Shown here piece after piece: positions 8,547 through 16,895 of a DNA stretch of 64,000 nucleotides (the stretch's first letter is position 1; every line of letters starts with the position of its first letter). Source of the DNA: Bacteroidota bacterium (GTDB taxonomy: Bacteria; Bacteroidota; Ignavibacteria; Palsa-1295). The stretch covers positions 124,001 to 188,000 of the forward strand of contig JAJPIQ010000005.1 in NCBI GenBank assembly GCA_021324685.1. Direction: 5' to 3'. A program made the translations under genes and the position numbers. The notes under the pieces were generated by a model that did not search any database, had not been told where the DNA came from, and saw nothing but the letters and a program-made list of their open reading frames with translations.

Positions 8547-9698
8547 ATGGAATACTGGCAGGAGCTGCTTCGCAAATCGATAGAGTCGAAAGACGAGATC
8601 ATCTCTCAATTCGATATCAAACCGGAAGTCGCCGAGCAACTCAATGACTTCTTTCAAACTCGCGTAAACCCTTATTATCTTTCGCTCATTCGGTACAAAG
8701 GAGATCCCATCTGGCTCCAGTGTGTGCCGGACGAAAAAGAACTCGCCGACCTCGATGCGCCGGACGATCCTCTGAATGAGGACGCGATGTCGCCCGTGCC
8801 GTCGATCACTCATCGATACCCGGACCGCGTACTCTTTCTGGTCACGAGCCAATGCTCGATGTATTGCCGTTTCTGCACGCGAAAGCGGAAAGTTGGCGAT
8901 TCGTCGAAGATCTCGATGAAGTACATTCAGGGCGGTCTCGATTATATCGCGGCGCATCCCGAAATTCGAGACGTGATCCTTTCCGGTGGCGACCCGCTCA
9001 CGCTCACGGACTTTATGCTCGAGAAGATCCTAAAAGGATTGCGCGAAATTCCGCATGTAGAGATCATTCGCCTCGGGACCAAGGTCCCGTGTGTACTTCC
9101 GCAGCGTATTACACCGGAGCTCTGCGAGATGGTTAAGAAGTATCATCCGATCTACGTCAATACACACTTCAACCATCCCTGGGAATGTACGCCGGAGGCA
9201 AAGCAAGCGTGTGAAATGCTCGCCAATGCCGGATGTCCGGTCGGAAACCAGATGGTGCTGATGAAAGGCGTCAACGACGATCCTGCCGTCGTAAAGGAAC
9301 TGATGCAAAAGTTGCTTGCGATGAGGGTGCGGCCGTATTATATCTATCAGGCCGATATCACGAAAGGCGCAAACCACTTCCGTACACCGGTGAAAGTCGG
9401 ACTCGAGATTATGGAGAAGCTTCGCGGCTGGACTTCCGGCCTTGCGATCCCCTACTACGTGATCGATGCACCCGGCGGCGGCGGAAAAATCCCGATGCTG
9501 CCCAATTACGTCGTCAGTCACGACGAAAAGAACTGGGTGCTGCGTAATTATAAGTACGACATCTATACGTATCCCGATGTCGTTGAAGAGGAAAAGCCGA
9601 CCAAGGCTCCTGCTCGCAAACGACCCGTCCGCGCACCGCGCGCTCCGAGGAAGAAGAAAGTGTTCAACAAATCCGATTCCGGACCGGAATTACACTGA
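8547..9698 (+). CDS. kamA: Lysine 2,3-aminomutase (KamA, radical SAM)
   Basis: A 383-residue radical-SAM, PLP-dependent aminomutase converting L-lysine to L-beta-lysine. The [4Fe-4S] motif CSMYCRFC supplies C103, C107 and C110. PGGGGK gives the PLP lysine K314. D270 (YQAD) and D307 (VIDAPG) match Asp293 and Asp330 of the Clostridium enzyme, the residues that bind the lysine epsilon-amino group and that glutamate 2,3-aminomutases replace with Lys/Asn. Spacing between them (37) and to K314 (7) is identical. This favours free lysine as substrate over the EpmB-type EF-P role. The C-terminus (350-371) is an unusual Lys/Arg/Pro-rich tail. It closes the ATP-grasp/GNAT cluster and is followed by a strong terminator. 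Confidence 0.93.
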   Translation: MEYWQELLRKSIESKDEIISQFDIKPEVAEQLNDFFQTRVNPYYLSLIRYKGDPIWLQCVPDEKELADLDAPDDPLNEDAMSPVPSITHRYPDRVLFLVTSQCSMYCRFCTRKRKVGDSSKISMKYIQGGLDYIAAHPEIRDVILSGGDPLTLTDFMLEKILKGLREIPHVEIIRLGTKVPCVLPQRITPELCEMVKKYHPIYVNTHFNHPWECTPEAKQACEMLANAGCPVGNQMVLMKGVNDDPAVVKELMQKLLAMRVRPYYIYQADITKGANHFRTPVKVGLEIMEKLRGWTSGLAIPYYVIDAPGGGGKIPMLPNYVVSHDEKNWVLRNYKYDIYTYPDVVEEEKPTKAPARKRPVRAPRAPRKKKVFNKSDSGPELH

Positions 9699-9722
9699 TT
9701 CTTTTTCTGATTCGCTAATTTG

Positions 9723-9757
9723 AAGGGACATGCTGAGAGGTGTGTCCCTTTTTATTT
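9723..9757 (+). terminator. Rho-independent terminator after kamA
   Basis: AAGGGACA (9723-9730) pairs with TGTCCCTT (9743-9750) around a 12-nt loop, and is followed by TTTATTT. It lies 24 bases after the kamA stop. Confidence 0.85.
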
Positions 9758-9879
9758 GAGATTGATTCTGATCGGCACGCTCCCAATCATCGTCTAAAAG
9801 GCGAAACCGCCTCGAGGCTCATGCTCGATCGAACGGTAATAATCAATCAGCGTGATTCCTCAATTAACGGAATCCGGGT

Positions 9880-10764
9880 TCACCATCCTCCGCCCGCACC
9901 GCCGCCCCCCGTCATTCCGCCGCCGCCAGAGAAACCACCGAAGCCACCGCCTCCTCCAAAACCGCCGAAGCCGCCGCCGCTAAATCCTCCGCCGCCCCAA
10001 CCGCCGCGGCCCGTATTAAAGAGCGAGGACCAGAACAGTCCCTGCAGAATCCCTCCCATACATCCGGAACCGGCACCGCCGGAACCGACGACCGTCCGCC
10101 GAACTCCTGTCCCGGCAAGAGCGCGTATAAAAAACAGAAAAAGAAAAAATCCAATAACGATTATAAGCACGCCTCCCGGCGATGGCGCATTTTGCCGCCC
10201 TCGAAACGGACTTCTTGGGTTTTCATTCTTAAATTCCCCACCGATCACCTGGAACATGGTGGTCGTCGCTTTGTCAAGGCCGCCATAGACATCGCCTTTG
10301 CGAAGGGAGGGGATTAAAATCTCCTGATAGATCATGCTTGTCGCCGCATCGGTCAGCATCGGTTCGAGCCCGTAGCCGGTCGTGATCCATCCCTGATGGT
10401 CCTCGAGTGCAAGCAAAATCAGAGCGCCATTGTTTTTATTTTTTTGCCCGATCTTATTGCTATCGTAGACGGAAACCGCAAAGTCCTCCGCAGGATAACC
10501 GCCAAGCGTTGGAATAAGGAGAATGCAGATCTGTGTCGAAGTCGAGTCTTCGTAATGCCGCAGCTTCTGGTCGAGCGCATTGAGCTCGTTCGGATTCAGC
10601 GTGTTCGTTTCATCGAGGACATAGCCCGTGCGGAACATGGGAACCGCCGGATAGCCGTTTGATTGCTGGGCAAACGCGTTCGTGCCCAGAATAAAAACTA
10701 TCGCAACGCCACCATATCCCCAGACCGCTCTTCGCCAAAACGGCGATAATCGCAAGGTCTTCAT
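9880..10764 (-). CDS. TPM-domain (YgcG-like) exported membrane protein with Gly-rich tail
   Basis: A 294-residue protein. A signal or TM segment at about residues 13-32 ends in NAFAQ and is followed by the TPM domain: VLDETNTLNPNELNALDQKL (about 49-68) and the QICILLIPTLGGYPAEDFA strand, ending with the TGYGLEPMLTDA segment. A second TM segment near 195-215 precedes a long Gly/Trp/Phe-rich tail (GGGFGGFGGGGG type). TPM proteins occur with LemA and have been linked to photosystem repair in plants and to membrane-protein quality control; a bacterial role is unsettled. Its start overlaps the lemA stop by 4 bases (ATGA), so the two are coupled. It converges on kamA. Confidence 0.85.
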   Translation of the reverse strand: MKTLRLSPFWRRAVWGYGGVAIVFILGTNAFAQQSNGYPAVPMFRTGYVLDETNTLNPNELNALDQKLRHYEDSTSTQICILLIPTLGGYPAEDFAVSVYDSNKIGQKNKNNGALILLALEDHQGWITTGYGLEPMLTDAATSMIYQEILIPSLRKGDVYGGLDKATTTMFQVIGGEFKNENPRSPFRGRQNAPSPGGVLIIVIGFFLFLFFIRALAGTGVRRTVVGSGGAGSGCMGGILQGLFWSSLFNTGRGGWGGGGFSGGGFGGFGGGGGFGGFSGGGGMTGGGGAGGGW

Positions 10765-11456
10765 CTCGATGGGCGGACAGGTCCGTGCGGTTCCGACGAT
10801 GGCGCGGGAGCGGAATTTTCAGGAGTTGGTGCCGTCGCCGGGTTCTCTGTTCCACCCGGAGCTCCAAAATTTACCTTGGGGGCGTTTTCGGCTCCGGCTG
10901 CCGCTTCGAAATAAGGGTATTCCGTAAAGCCCGACATCGACGCGATCATGCTTGCCGGGAATGAGCGAACGCGGGCGTTGAAGTCGCGGACCTCGTCGTT
11001 ATACCGGTTTCGCTCCAAACGGATGCGGTTCTCCTGCCCTTCGAGTTGCGACATGAGCACGGTGAAATTTGCCTGGCTCTTCAACTGCGGATATTGTTCG
11101 ACCACGACCATCAGTCGGGAAAGCGCACTGGAAAGATTTCCCTGAATCTGCTGGAAATTTTGAAAGGCTTGCGGATCTTTTAATGCTTCGGGTGTAAGCT
11201 GCACGCCCGTGGCCTTGCTGCGGGCGTCAATGACGTCGGTCAAGGTTTGCCGTTCGTTGATCGCGGAGCCCTGCACCGTAGCCACGAGGTTCGGAATCAG
11301 ATCGGCGCGCTGTTGATAGACGTTATTTAATTGCCCGAGCTGCGCTTTTACCCCTTCGTCCATCGTCACGAACGAATTATAGGTCGAGCGCCACCACATA
11401 AAGAGAATAAGCACGAGAAGGACGATGCCTCCTACGATCAGCGTTCCTTTTTTCAT
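10761..11456 (-). CDS. lemA: LemA family membrane protein
   Basis: A 231-residue LemA protein with one N-terminal TM helix (residues 5-23, GTLIVGGIVLLVLILFMWW), a short exposed N-terminus and a long alpha-helical coiled domain. QQRADLIPNLVATVQG (about 49-64), ERQTLTDVIDARSKA and YPQLKSQANFTVLMSQLEGQENRI are hallmark LemA blocks. The last 50 residues are an Ala/Pro/Glu-rich extension of low complexity. LemA function is unknown; it commonly pairs with TPM proteins, as here (4-base overlap). The barrel protein gene upstream lies only 12 bases away. Confidence 0.92.
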   Translation of the reverse strand: MKKGTLIVGGIVLLVLILFMWWRSTYNSFVTMDEGVKAQLGQLNNVYQQRADLIPNLVATVQGSAINERQTLTDVIDARSKATGVQLTPEALKDPQAFQNFQQIQGNLSSALSRLMVVVEQYPQLKSQANFTVLMSQLEGQENRIRLERNRYNDEVRDFNARVRSFPASMIASMSGFTEYPYFEAAAGAENAPKVNFGAPGGTENPATAPTPENSAPAPSSEPHGPVRPSR

Positions 11457-11468
11457 ATTCGATAGTTG

Positions 11469-12197
11469 TTATACTCTAAGGCCGAGATTGACCTGGAATG
11501 TCACAATCCTCCAGTTCCCAATATCGCCGCCACTGCAGGCATTTGTGTAATTGGAAATAACGTTCGTGAGCGGATACCCCGCGCGAGCTTCGAGCACCAG
11601 TTCATGACGCCCGAACTTTGCCAGTTCGACACCCAAACCCGCGCGAAGATCGAGCCGAAATACGTTCCCATACGGGCTTTGGTCCCATTGAGCGAATTGT
11701 GTGACCGTCTGGCCCTTGCTTACCGTCTCCGAAAGCACGGCGAGGCCCACGCTCGCGCCGATAATAAAGTACCCTTTTTGCCGGCCTTTCGTCTGAATTT
11801 TTAAAAAGGGCTCGATGAGGACGTATTGCCAGTAATGGTACGCATTCGCGGGCTCCAATATACTGTCCTGCCCGGCGATCGGGTTCACGCAGTTCCCATT
11901 CTGGGCAAATCCGTACATGTCCTGAAATGCGAAATCGAGCATAAGGCCGAATTTCTGGCCTTCGTTCGTGAAGTCGAATGTAAGGCCGCCGCCAATGCCG
12001 GGGCCGGTTGCATTCAGGGGGAATGCCTTCCCGGAAAAGAGATTCAGACTACCGGTAACGTATGGCATCACCGTCACGGTATCGAACAGCGTCGGCACGC
12101 GAGGCGCAGGAGTCAGAATGCCGCCGCCATCTTGTGCAAGCACGCTCGTCTCCCAGGCCAGCGAGAGCAGAAGAACGATGAGGCCCCGTTTGATCAC
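11469..12197 (-). CDS. Predicted outer-membrane beta-barrel protein
   Basis: A 242-residue protein with a signal peptide (MIKRGLIVLLLSLAWETSVLAQ) followed by alternating amphipathic strands and a C-terminal strand ending VNLGLRV. Aromatic and polar alternation such as YHYWQYVLIEPFLKIQT and GYFIIGASVGLAVLSE fits a small porin-like barrel. Two Cys pairs (GNCVNP, NACSGG) lie in predicted loops. I do not recognise a named family. It sits 12 bases upstream of lemA and may share its transcript. Confidence 0.65.
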   Translation of the reverse strand: MIKRGLIVLLLSLAWETSVLAQDGGGILTPAPRVPTLFDTVTVMPYVTGSLNLFSGKAFPLNATGPGIGGGLTFDFTNEGQKFGLMLDFAFQDMYGFAQNGNCVNPIAGQDSILEPANAYHYWQYVLIEPFLKIQTKGRQKGYFIIGASVGLAVLSETVSKGQTVTQFAQWDQSPYGNVFRLDLRAGLGVELAKFGRHELVLEARAGYPLTNVISNYTNACSGGDIGNWRIVTFQVNLGLRV

Positions 12198-12234
12198 GCG
12201 TTAAGAAAGACGGAGAGCACTAAAAAATATTGGC

Positions 12235-12777
12235 CTACCATGCGTACCCGCCGGAGAGGCCGATAAACGCCGATGCCCCTGTCGAACGCGAGGGTGATAG
12301 CGTAGGACCGAAGCCAATCCGGAATCCTACCGAAGGTTCGACTGAGAACTGGTCGAAGATCCATTTATATTCGAGATCGCCGCCTAAGTCGAACACGATA
12401 GCCGAACGCTGAGAGACTCCATTCAGGGTTTGGCGGAAAAAGAAGAGATCGGCAGCCGGAGCGACGGAAAGTCCGGTCAGCGCACGGCTATCGGCAATAT
12501 AAATGCGATAGGCCCCGCCAACTCCGAAGCCAGACCAGGTGCCATCCGAGGAAGGGCTCGGCCAGTAATGCAAGCGCAACGCCCAGCTATAGATCGGGCC
12601 GGTCTTATACTCATATTGAAACGTCAACGGGAAGTTTTGCGCGAGAGTCAGCGGATCGATGGAAATCACTTGCGTTGCAGGACTTGGCCGAGCCTGCCCA
12701 TAGCAACGATTGGAAATGAGTACGGCCACGCCGAGGATGGCGATAACGACAAATGCTTTAGAGATTAGAGATTTCAT
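12235..12777 (-). CDS. Hypothetical outer-membrane beta-barrel protein
   Basis: A 180-residue protein whose start is placed at MKSLISKAFVVIAILGVAVL, a signal peptide, rather than at an upstream in-frame Met. Strand-like segments with aromatic ends (PIYSWALRLHYWPS, GVGGAYRIYIADS, LEYKWIFDQFSVEPSVGFRIGFG) and the terminal GLSGGYAW suggest an eight-stranded barrel. It resembles the next gene upstream (12889-13452) in layout and in its GYAW ending, so the two may be diverged duplicates. Function unknown. Confidence 0.6.
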   Translation of the reverse strand: MKSLISKAFVVIAILGVAVLISNRCYGQARPSPATQVISIDPLTLAQNFPLTFQYEYKTGPIYSWALRLHYWPSPSSDGTWSGFGVGGAYRIYIADSRALTGLSVAPAADLFFFRQTLNGVSQRSAIVFDLGGDLEYKWIFDQFSVEPSVGFRIGFGPTLSPSRSTGASAFIGLSGGYAW

Positions 12778-12810
12778 AACGATGGGTTGCTCCTTCAGAC
12801 TGTTTGGCGA

Positions 12811-12848
12811 AAAACACCGCCGGGAGCGAAAGGTCACAAAGTCCCGGC
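12811..12848 (-). terminator. Possible intrinsic terminator between two barrel genes
   Basis: On the minus strand GCCGGGA (12848-12842) pairs with TCCCGGC (12825-12819) around a 16-nt loop, followed by GGTGTTTTTCG. The 7-bp GC-rich stem and T5 tract fit an intrinsic terminator for the gene ending at 12889. Confidence 0.5.
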
Positions 12849-12888
12849 CCTCAAATATACGGCAAACTTTGGCAGCCCGCCTGAACTC

Positions 12889-13452
12889 TCACCACCAGGC
12901 GTACCCGAATGGGAGCGAAATGTAGGGCAAAATCCGCTGTCCGTCGTGATTGGTAATAATATAGGCGTCCATTAAAACTCGAGGTTCGATAAAGTAATGG
13001 CCGGCCCCTCCGCCAAAAGCGATCTTATAGCCGATCTCCGCCGTCATTCGGAACGCGATCGTCTTGTTCACCATCCCAAGGCCTCCTCCCACGCCAACAT
13101 ATTGCCCAAGCATCGCGGCGTTGTCGATCAAATAGATTCGCTCGATCGCACCGAGGGTAATACCGGATTCCGGATACCAGGAGTGAAGGCCGCGATCTTC
13201 TAATTTTCGTTGATATACAAATTCGTAGATGCGAGAAAAATTCGGATCGAGCCGTTCCTCGTAATACACACTGACACGCCCCAAAATCTGCCCTAAAGGA
13301 TCGATCGTGATCGCATAGTGCTGAAGGTAGCGATAGAATTCGTATTTACCGGCGGTTTGGGCCGCGCAATTAGCGATGAAGCACGAAGACAGAAGAATGA
13401 GGACCAGAAATGAGCGTATGGGAGATCCCAAAAACGTAACCGTTTTTCTCAT
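12889..13452 (-). CDS. Hypothetical outer-membrane beta-barrel protein
   Basis: A 187-residue protein with a signal peptide (hydrophobic SFLVLILLSSCFIANCAAQ). The FIANC lipobox-like Cys is followed by Ala-Ala-Gln, so signal peptidase I cleavage after CAA is also possible. Strands ending in aromatic residues and the terminal ISLPFGYAWW suggest a small barrel. It starts 16 bases after the acyl-CoA dehydrogenase stop and could be cotranscribed with it. No named family recognised. Confidence 0.6.
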   Translation of the reverse strand: MRKTVTFLGSPIRSFLVLILLSSCFIANCAAQTAGKYEFYRYLQHYAITIDPLGQILGRVSVYYEERLDPNFSRIYEFVYQRKLEDRGLHSWYPESGITLGAIERIYLIDNAAMLGQYVGVGGGLGMVNKTIAFRMTAEIGYKIAFGGGAGHYFIEPRVLMDAYIITNHDGQRILPYISLPFGYAWW

Positions 13453-13468
13453 TCTTAACTCTTTATGT

Positions 13469-14626
13469 TTAACTCTTCTCGTATTCTTTCAGTAGTTGCC
13501 GGGCGATCACAATGTGCTGAATTTCACTCGTCCCTTCATAGATCTCCGTGATCTTCGCATCTCGCAATGCGCGTTCGACCAGGTACTCGCGAACATATCC
13601 ATAACCGCCGTGGACCTGTATCGCTTCCGTCGCAACTTCCATAGCGATGCGGGAAGCATAGAGCTTCGCCATCGCAGCTTCTTTGATATAACTGAGTCCC
13701 AGATCTTTATTCCGAGCGGCTCGAAAAATAAGCATTCGCGCAGCCTCGACTTTCACCTGCATGTCCGAAAGCTTGAATTGAATGGCCTGTAATTGATTGA
13801 TCGGCTTGCCGAAGGCATGCCGCTCGAAACTATAACGGATCGCGCGTTCCATGGCACCGCTCGCAATGCCAAGCGCCTGTGCGGCAATGCCAATACGGCC
13901 CCCGTTCAGGGTTTCCATGGCGATCTTAAATCCCTGTCCAACGGAACCGACGATCCGTTCGGGCCCGACACGTACATCGGTAAAGCCCAGCGAGCAGGTA
14001 TCGCTGGAACGAATTCCAAGCTTATCTTCCTTCTGACCGATTTCAAATCCCGGCATTCCTTTATCGACAAGAAAACAGGTAATGCCATGATGCTTTTTCG
14101 AAGCGTCGGTCTGCGCGAAGACAATATAGTGATCGGCCGTCGTGCCATTGGTGATCCAGTTCTTTGCACCGTTTAGGACATAGGTCCCATCCGGTTGCAG
14201 CGCGGCGGTCGTTGCCTGTTGTGTCGCATCGGAACCGATCCCGGGCTCGCTGAGGCAATAGGCCCCGAGTTTTTGTCCCGTGGCAAGGGGCCGGAGAAAC
14301 CGTTCCTTTTGTTCGTCGGTCCCGAACGTCTCGATCACCCAGCAGACGAGGGAATTATTCACGGACATAATGACGGCCACGCTCGCATCGATCTTTGCGA
14401 TCTCCTCGAGTGCGATCGTGTACGAAACCGTATCGAGACCCGCACCACCCCACTCCGGCGAGACCATCATTCCCACGAACCCAAGTTCGCCGAGCTTCTG
14501 CACGATCTCGTAGGGAAACTCCCCCGTTTTGTCACGCTCGACAGCGGAAGACGCGATCTCATTCTCGGCAAAATCCCGAGCGGCATCGCGAATAGCAATA
14601 TGGTCTTCAGAGAGTTGGAAATTCAT
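13469..14626 (-). CDS. Acyl-CoA dehydrogenase (short/medium-chain type)
   Basis: A 385-residue FAD flavoprotein oxidising acyl-CoA to trans-2-enoyl-CoA. The N-terminal all-alpha domain begins NFQLSEDHIAIRDAARDFAE. The FAD and substrate block YCLSEPGIGSDATQQATTA lies near 123-141, WITNGTTADHYIVFAQTD near 162-179, and the C-terminal QVHGGYGYVREYLVERALRDAKI followed by IYEGTSEIQHIVIAR holds the catalytic Glu (in EGTSEIQ). These match butyryl/short-chain enzymes (Bcd/AcdA type). No EtfAB is in the window. A 154-base gap separates it from the upstream aldehyde dehydrogenase. Confidence 0.93.
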   Translation of the reverse strand: MNFQLSEDHIAIRDAARDFAENEIASSAVERDKTGEFPYEIVQKLGELGFVGMMVSPEWGGAGLDTVSYTIALEEIAKIDASVAVIMSVNNSLVCWVIETFGTDEQKERFLRPLATGQKLGAYCLSEPGIGSDATQQATTAALQPDGTYVLNGAKNWITNGTTADHYIVFAQTDASKKHHGITCFLVDKGMPGFEIGQKEDKLGIRSSDTCSLGFTDVRVGPERIVGSVGQGFKIAMETLNGGRIGIAAQALGIASGAMERAIRYSFERHAFGKPINQLQAIQFKLSDMQVKVEAARMLIFRAARNKDLGLSYIKEAAMAKLYASRIAMEVATEAIQVHGGYGYVREYLVERALRDAKITEIYEGTSEIQHIVIARQLLKEYEKS

Positions 14627-14780
14627 TCTTCGAGTCTGGAGTATGAGAACGATTTACAGGATGAACCGAACGTGCCGGTTAACAAAGCAACCAGAGATAA
14701 GGAGCCGATTTTTTCCAAAATCCGCCTTGCACTCGTTCGAGAATGCCTCGTAAGCTGGGTCCTAATCGCAAAACCGGCTT

Positions 14781-16265
14781 TTATATATCGATTTGTGCCC
14801 GTTGCAATTTGCCGCTATAGTCGATATAGACCGATTTCCACTCCGTATAAAAGTCGAACACGGCCCAGCCCCCCTCGCGATGGCCGTTGCCCGTCGCTTT
14901 CACTCCTCCAAATGGCATGTGGGCTTCGGCGCCAATGGTCGCGGCGTTGATATACGTGATCCCGGCTTCCAAATCGCGCGCGGCGACCATCGCTCTGTTA
15001 ATATCCCGGGTGTAGATGCTCGAAGACAAACCGTAAATTACGGAATTATTGATCTCGATCGCTTCCTCGAGGGAAGAGCACGTTAAGACGGAAAGCACCG
15101 GTCCAAAGATCTCCTCTTTTGCGATTGTCATGTCGGGTGTTACCTTCGTAAAAATCGTCGGTTCGAAGAACCACCCCTTGTCCAAATTCCCGCCGGACGC
15201 AACTCGGGCTCCCAGAATGCACGCGGCCCCTTCTTTTTTCCCAATTGCAACGTATCGCTCGATATTCTTTCGTTGCTTCTCGTTGATAATCGGTCCAACA
15301 TCAATTCCGGTTTCGAGTCCATTGCCAAGCCTAAGTTTCGAAGCTTGCGATACAAGGCGTTCGACCATCTCATCGTGAATTTTCTCGTGAAGAATGAGGC
15401 GAGATGTCGCGGTACAACGCTGGCCGGTTGTCCCGAAGGCGCCCCAGAGCACTCCTTCGATGGCAAGATCGAGATCGGCGTCCTCCAGGACGATCTGGGC
15501 GTTCTTTCCTCCCATTTCGAGGCAAAGGTGTTTTGTATGTACACCGCAATTTTGGGCCACGAGCTTTCCGGTCGCTGTGGAACCGGTAAAGCTCACGGCA
15601 CGAATGAGCGGATGTTTCGTAATCGCCTCTCCGACCGTACTGCCGGCACCATGAACCAGGTTGACGCATCCTTTTGGAAGCCCGGCTTCATCGAGGATCT
15701 CGATCAGGAGATTCGCGGTCCACGGAGTATCTTCGGCCGGTTTAAAGACGAAGGTATTCCCTGCGGCCAATCCCGGAAAAATGTTCCAGGACGGGATCGC
15801 CATTGGAAAGTTCCATGGCGTGATCAGGCCGCACACGCCGACCGGAATTCGGAACGAAAGGTTCATTTTGTTCCGGAGCTCGCTCGGGGTATTGATCCCA
15901 AACATCCGGCGTGTTTCACTGGCCGAGTAAAACGCCGTATCGATCCCTTCCTGGACATCCCCGCGCGTTTCGGTAAGCGGCTTACCCATTTCGCGTGTCA
16001 TGATCGCGGCGATCTCATCTTTTCGGCGTACCAGGAGTTCGGCGGCGCGAAGGAGTATATTCCCTCGTTCGGGAGCCGGCACCAGCCGCCATGAACGAAA
16101 TGCGTCGTCTGCGGCCTGCGCCGCACGCTCGACATCGCTCGACGTCGAGAGCGGGAATATTCCCAATATTTCGTTCCAATCGGCGGGATTTCGGTTCTCG
16201 AACGTCTTGCCGTCCGAAGAATTGCACCAGGTGCCACCGATAAAATTTTGAAATGAGGTCGCCAT
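14781..16265 (-). CDS. NAD(P)-dependent aldehyde dehydrogenase
   Basis: A 494-residue ALDH-superfamily enzyme oxidising an aldehyde to its carboxylate. TPWNFP (N152) and FKPAEDTP (K175) bind cofactor, CLEMGGKN carries the general base E250, and GQRCTATSR the nucleophile C284. The C-terminal AEAHMPFGGVKATGNGHREGG and EWKSVYIDYSGKLQRAQID blocks resemble a bacterial subgroup annotated only generically, so the substrate is unknown. A lysine-derived semialdehyde is conceivable given kamA nearby, but nothing in the sequence shows it. Confidence 0.9.
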   Translation of the reverse strand: MATSFQNFIGGTWCNSSDGKTFENRNPADWNEILGIFPLSTSSDVERAAQAADDAFRSWRLVPAPERGNILLRAAELLVRRKDEIAAIMTREMGKPLTETRGDVQEGIDTAFYSASETRRMFGINTPSELRNKMNLSFRIPVGVCGLITPWNFPMAIPSWNIFPGLAAGNTFVFKPAEDTPWTANLLIEILDEAGLPKGCVNLVHGAGSTVGEAITKHPLIRAVSFTGSTATGKLVAQNCGVHTKHLCLEMGGKNAQIVLEDADLDLAIEGVLWGAFGTTGQRCTATSRLILHEKIHDEMVERLVSQASKLRLGNGLETGIDVGPIINEKQRKNIERYVAIGKKEGAACILGARVASGGNLDKGWFFEPTIFTKVTPDMTIAKEEIFGPVLSVLTCSSLEEAIEINNSVIYGLSSSIYTRDINRAMVAARDLEAGITYINAATIGAEAHMPFGGVKATGNGHREGGWAVFDFYTEWKSVYIDYSGKLQRAQIDI

Positions 16266-16379
16266 GAGAGAGTAATTTTGTAGTGTTCAAGAACATTTCT
16301 TTGGAAGAAGAAATCGTATCCCGTCAAAAAATATGCTATAAGCTGGAGTGTACCGCTCGCAAGACACGTTATTTATCCC

Positions 16380-16892
16380 ATGAAGATCATCGCTGTTCTC
16401 TTCCTTTTACTTCCATCGGTTGTTCTGGCCCAGGGAGGTATCGGCAATAAACCGCGGACGGACATTGTCATGCTTTCGCAAGCGGCACGCGACTCGCTCT
16501 CGGACGCGGTCCTGCAAAACATCGCCGATCTGAAACGCTTAGCCGAACGTATTCCCGCCGGAAAAGCGGGCGACGACTACGCTGTTATTCTGGCAGATAG
16601 CGCCGCACCGATGATCGCGTGGGAGGACTCCACGAAAATGTTCACCCGCGCGGCCAATCCGGCAAACCCGGAAGAGCGTGCGTTCGTTGCCAAAATCCTA
16701 TTGAAGCTAAGCGCGCTCTTCCGAGATTATTCCGATTCCCATCCGATGTATTATGCTGTATTTAAAACGAAAGAGACGCCGTTGGGACAGAAACACCTCT
16801 ACCAGATCAAATACACGAATGGAACGCGCTCCAAAATGATTAGCTGGGTCTTTTATCCTATCGGCGACAAGTTGCTGTTGGGAAGCTTTTAA
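16380..16892 (+). CDS. Hypothetical secreted protein
   Basis: A 170-residue protein with a clean signal peptide (MKIIAVLFLLLPSVVLAQG). The mature part has a helical stretch rich in Ala, Arg and Asp, then a C-terminal mixed region (HLYQIKYTNGTRSKMISWVFYPIGDKLLLGSF). I recognise no family. It starts a tightly packed plus-strand run, with 3 bases to the ZIP transporter, so a link to metal handling is possible but unproven. It is divergent from the aldehyde dehydrogenase across a 114-base promoter region. Confidence 0.65.
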   Translation: MKIIAVLFLLLPSVVLAQGGIGNKPRTDIVMLSQAARDSLSDAVLQNIADLKRLAERIPAGKAGDDYAVILADSAAPMIAWEDSTKMFTRAANPANPEERAFVAKILLKLSALFRDYSDSHPMYYAVFKTKETPLGQKHLYQIKYTNGTRSKMISWVFYPIGDKLLLGSF

Positions 16893-16895
16893 GGA

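Noticed and set aside
8368-8583. Short frame before kamA
   Set aside because: It runs into the kamA start in another frame, has no recognisable product, and lies in the probable promoter/leader region.
9740-10288. Pro-rich plus-strand frame
   Set aside because: It is the antisense of the Gly-rich tail and TM region of the TPM protein (GGC/GCC repeats read as Pro), with no independent support.
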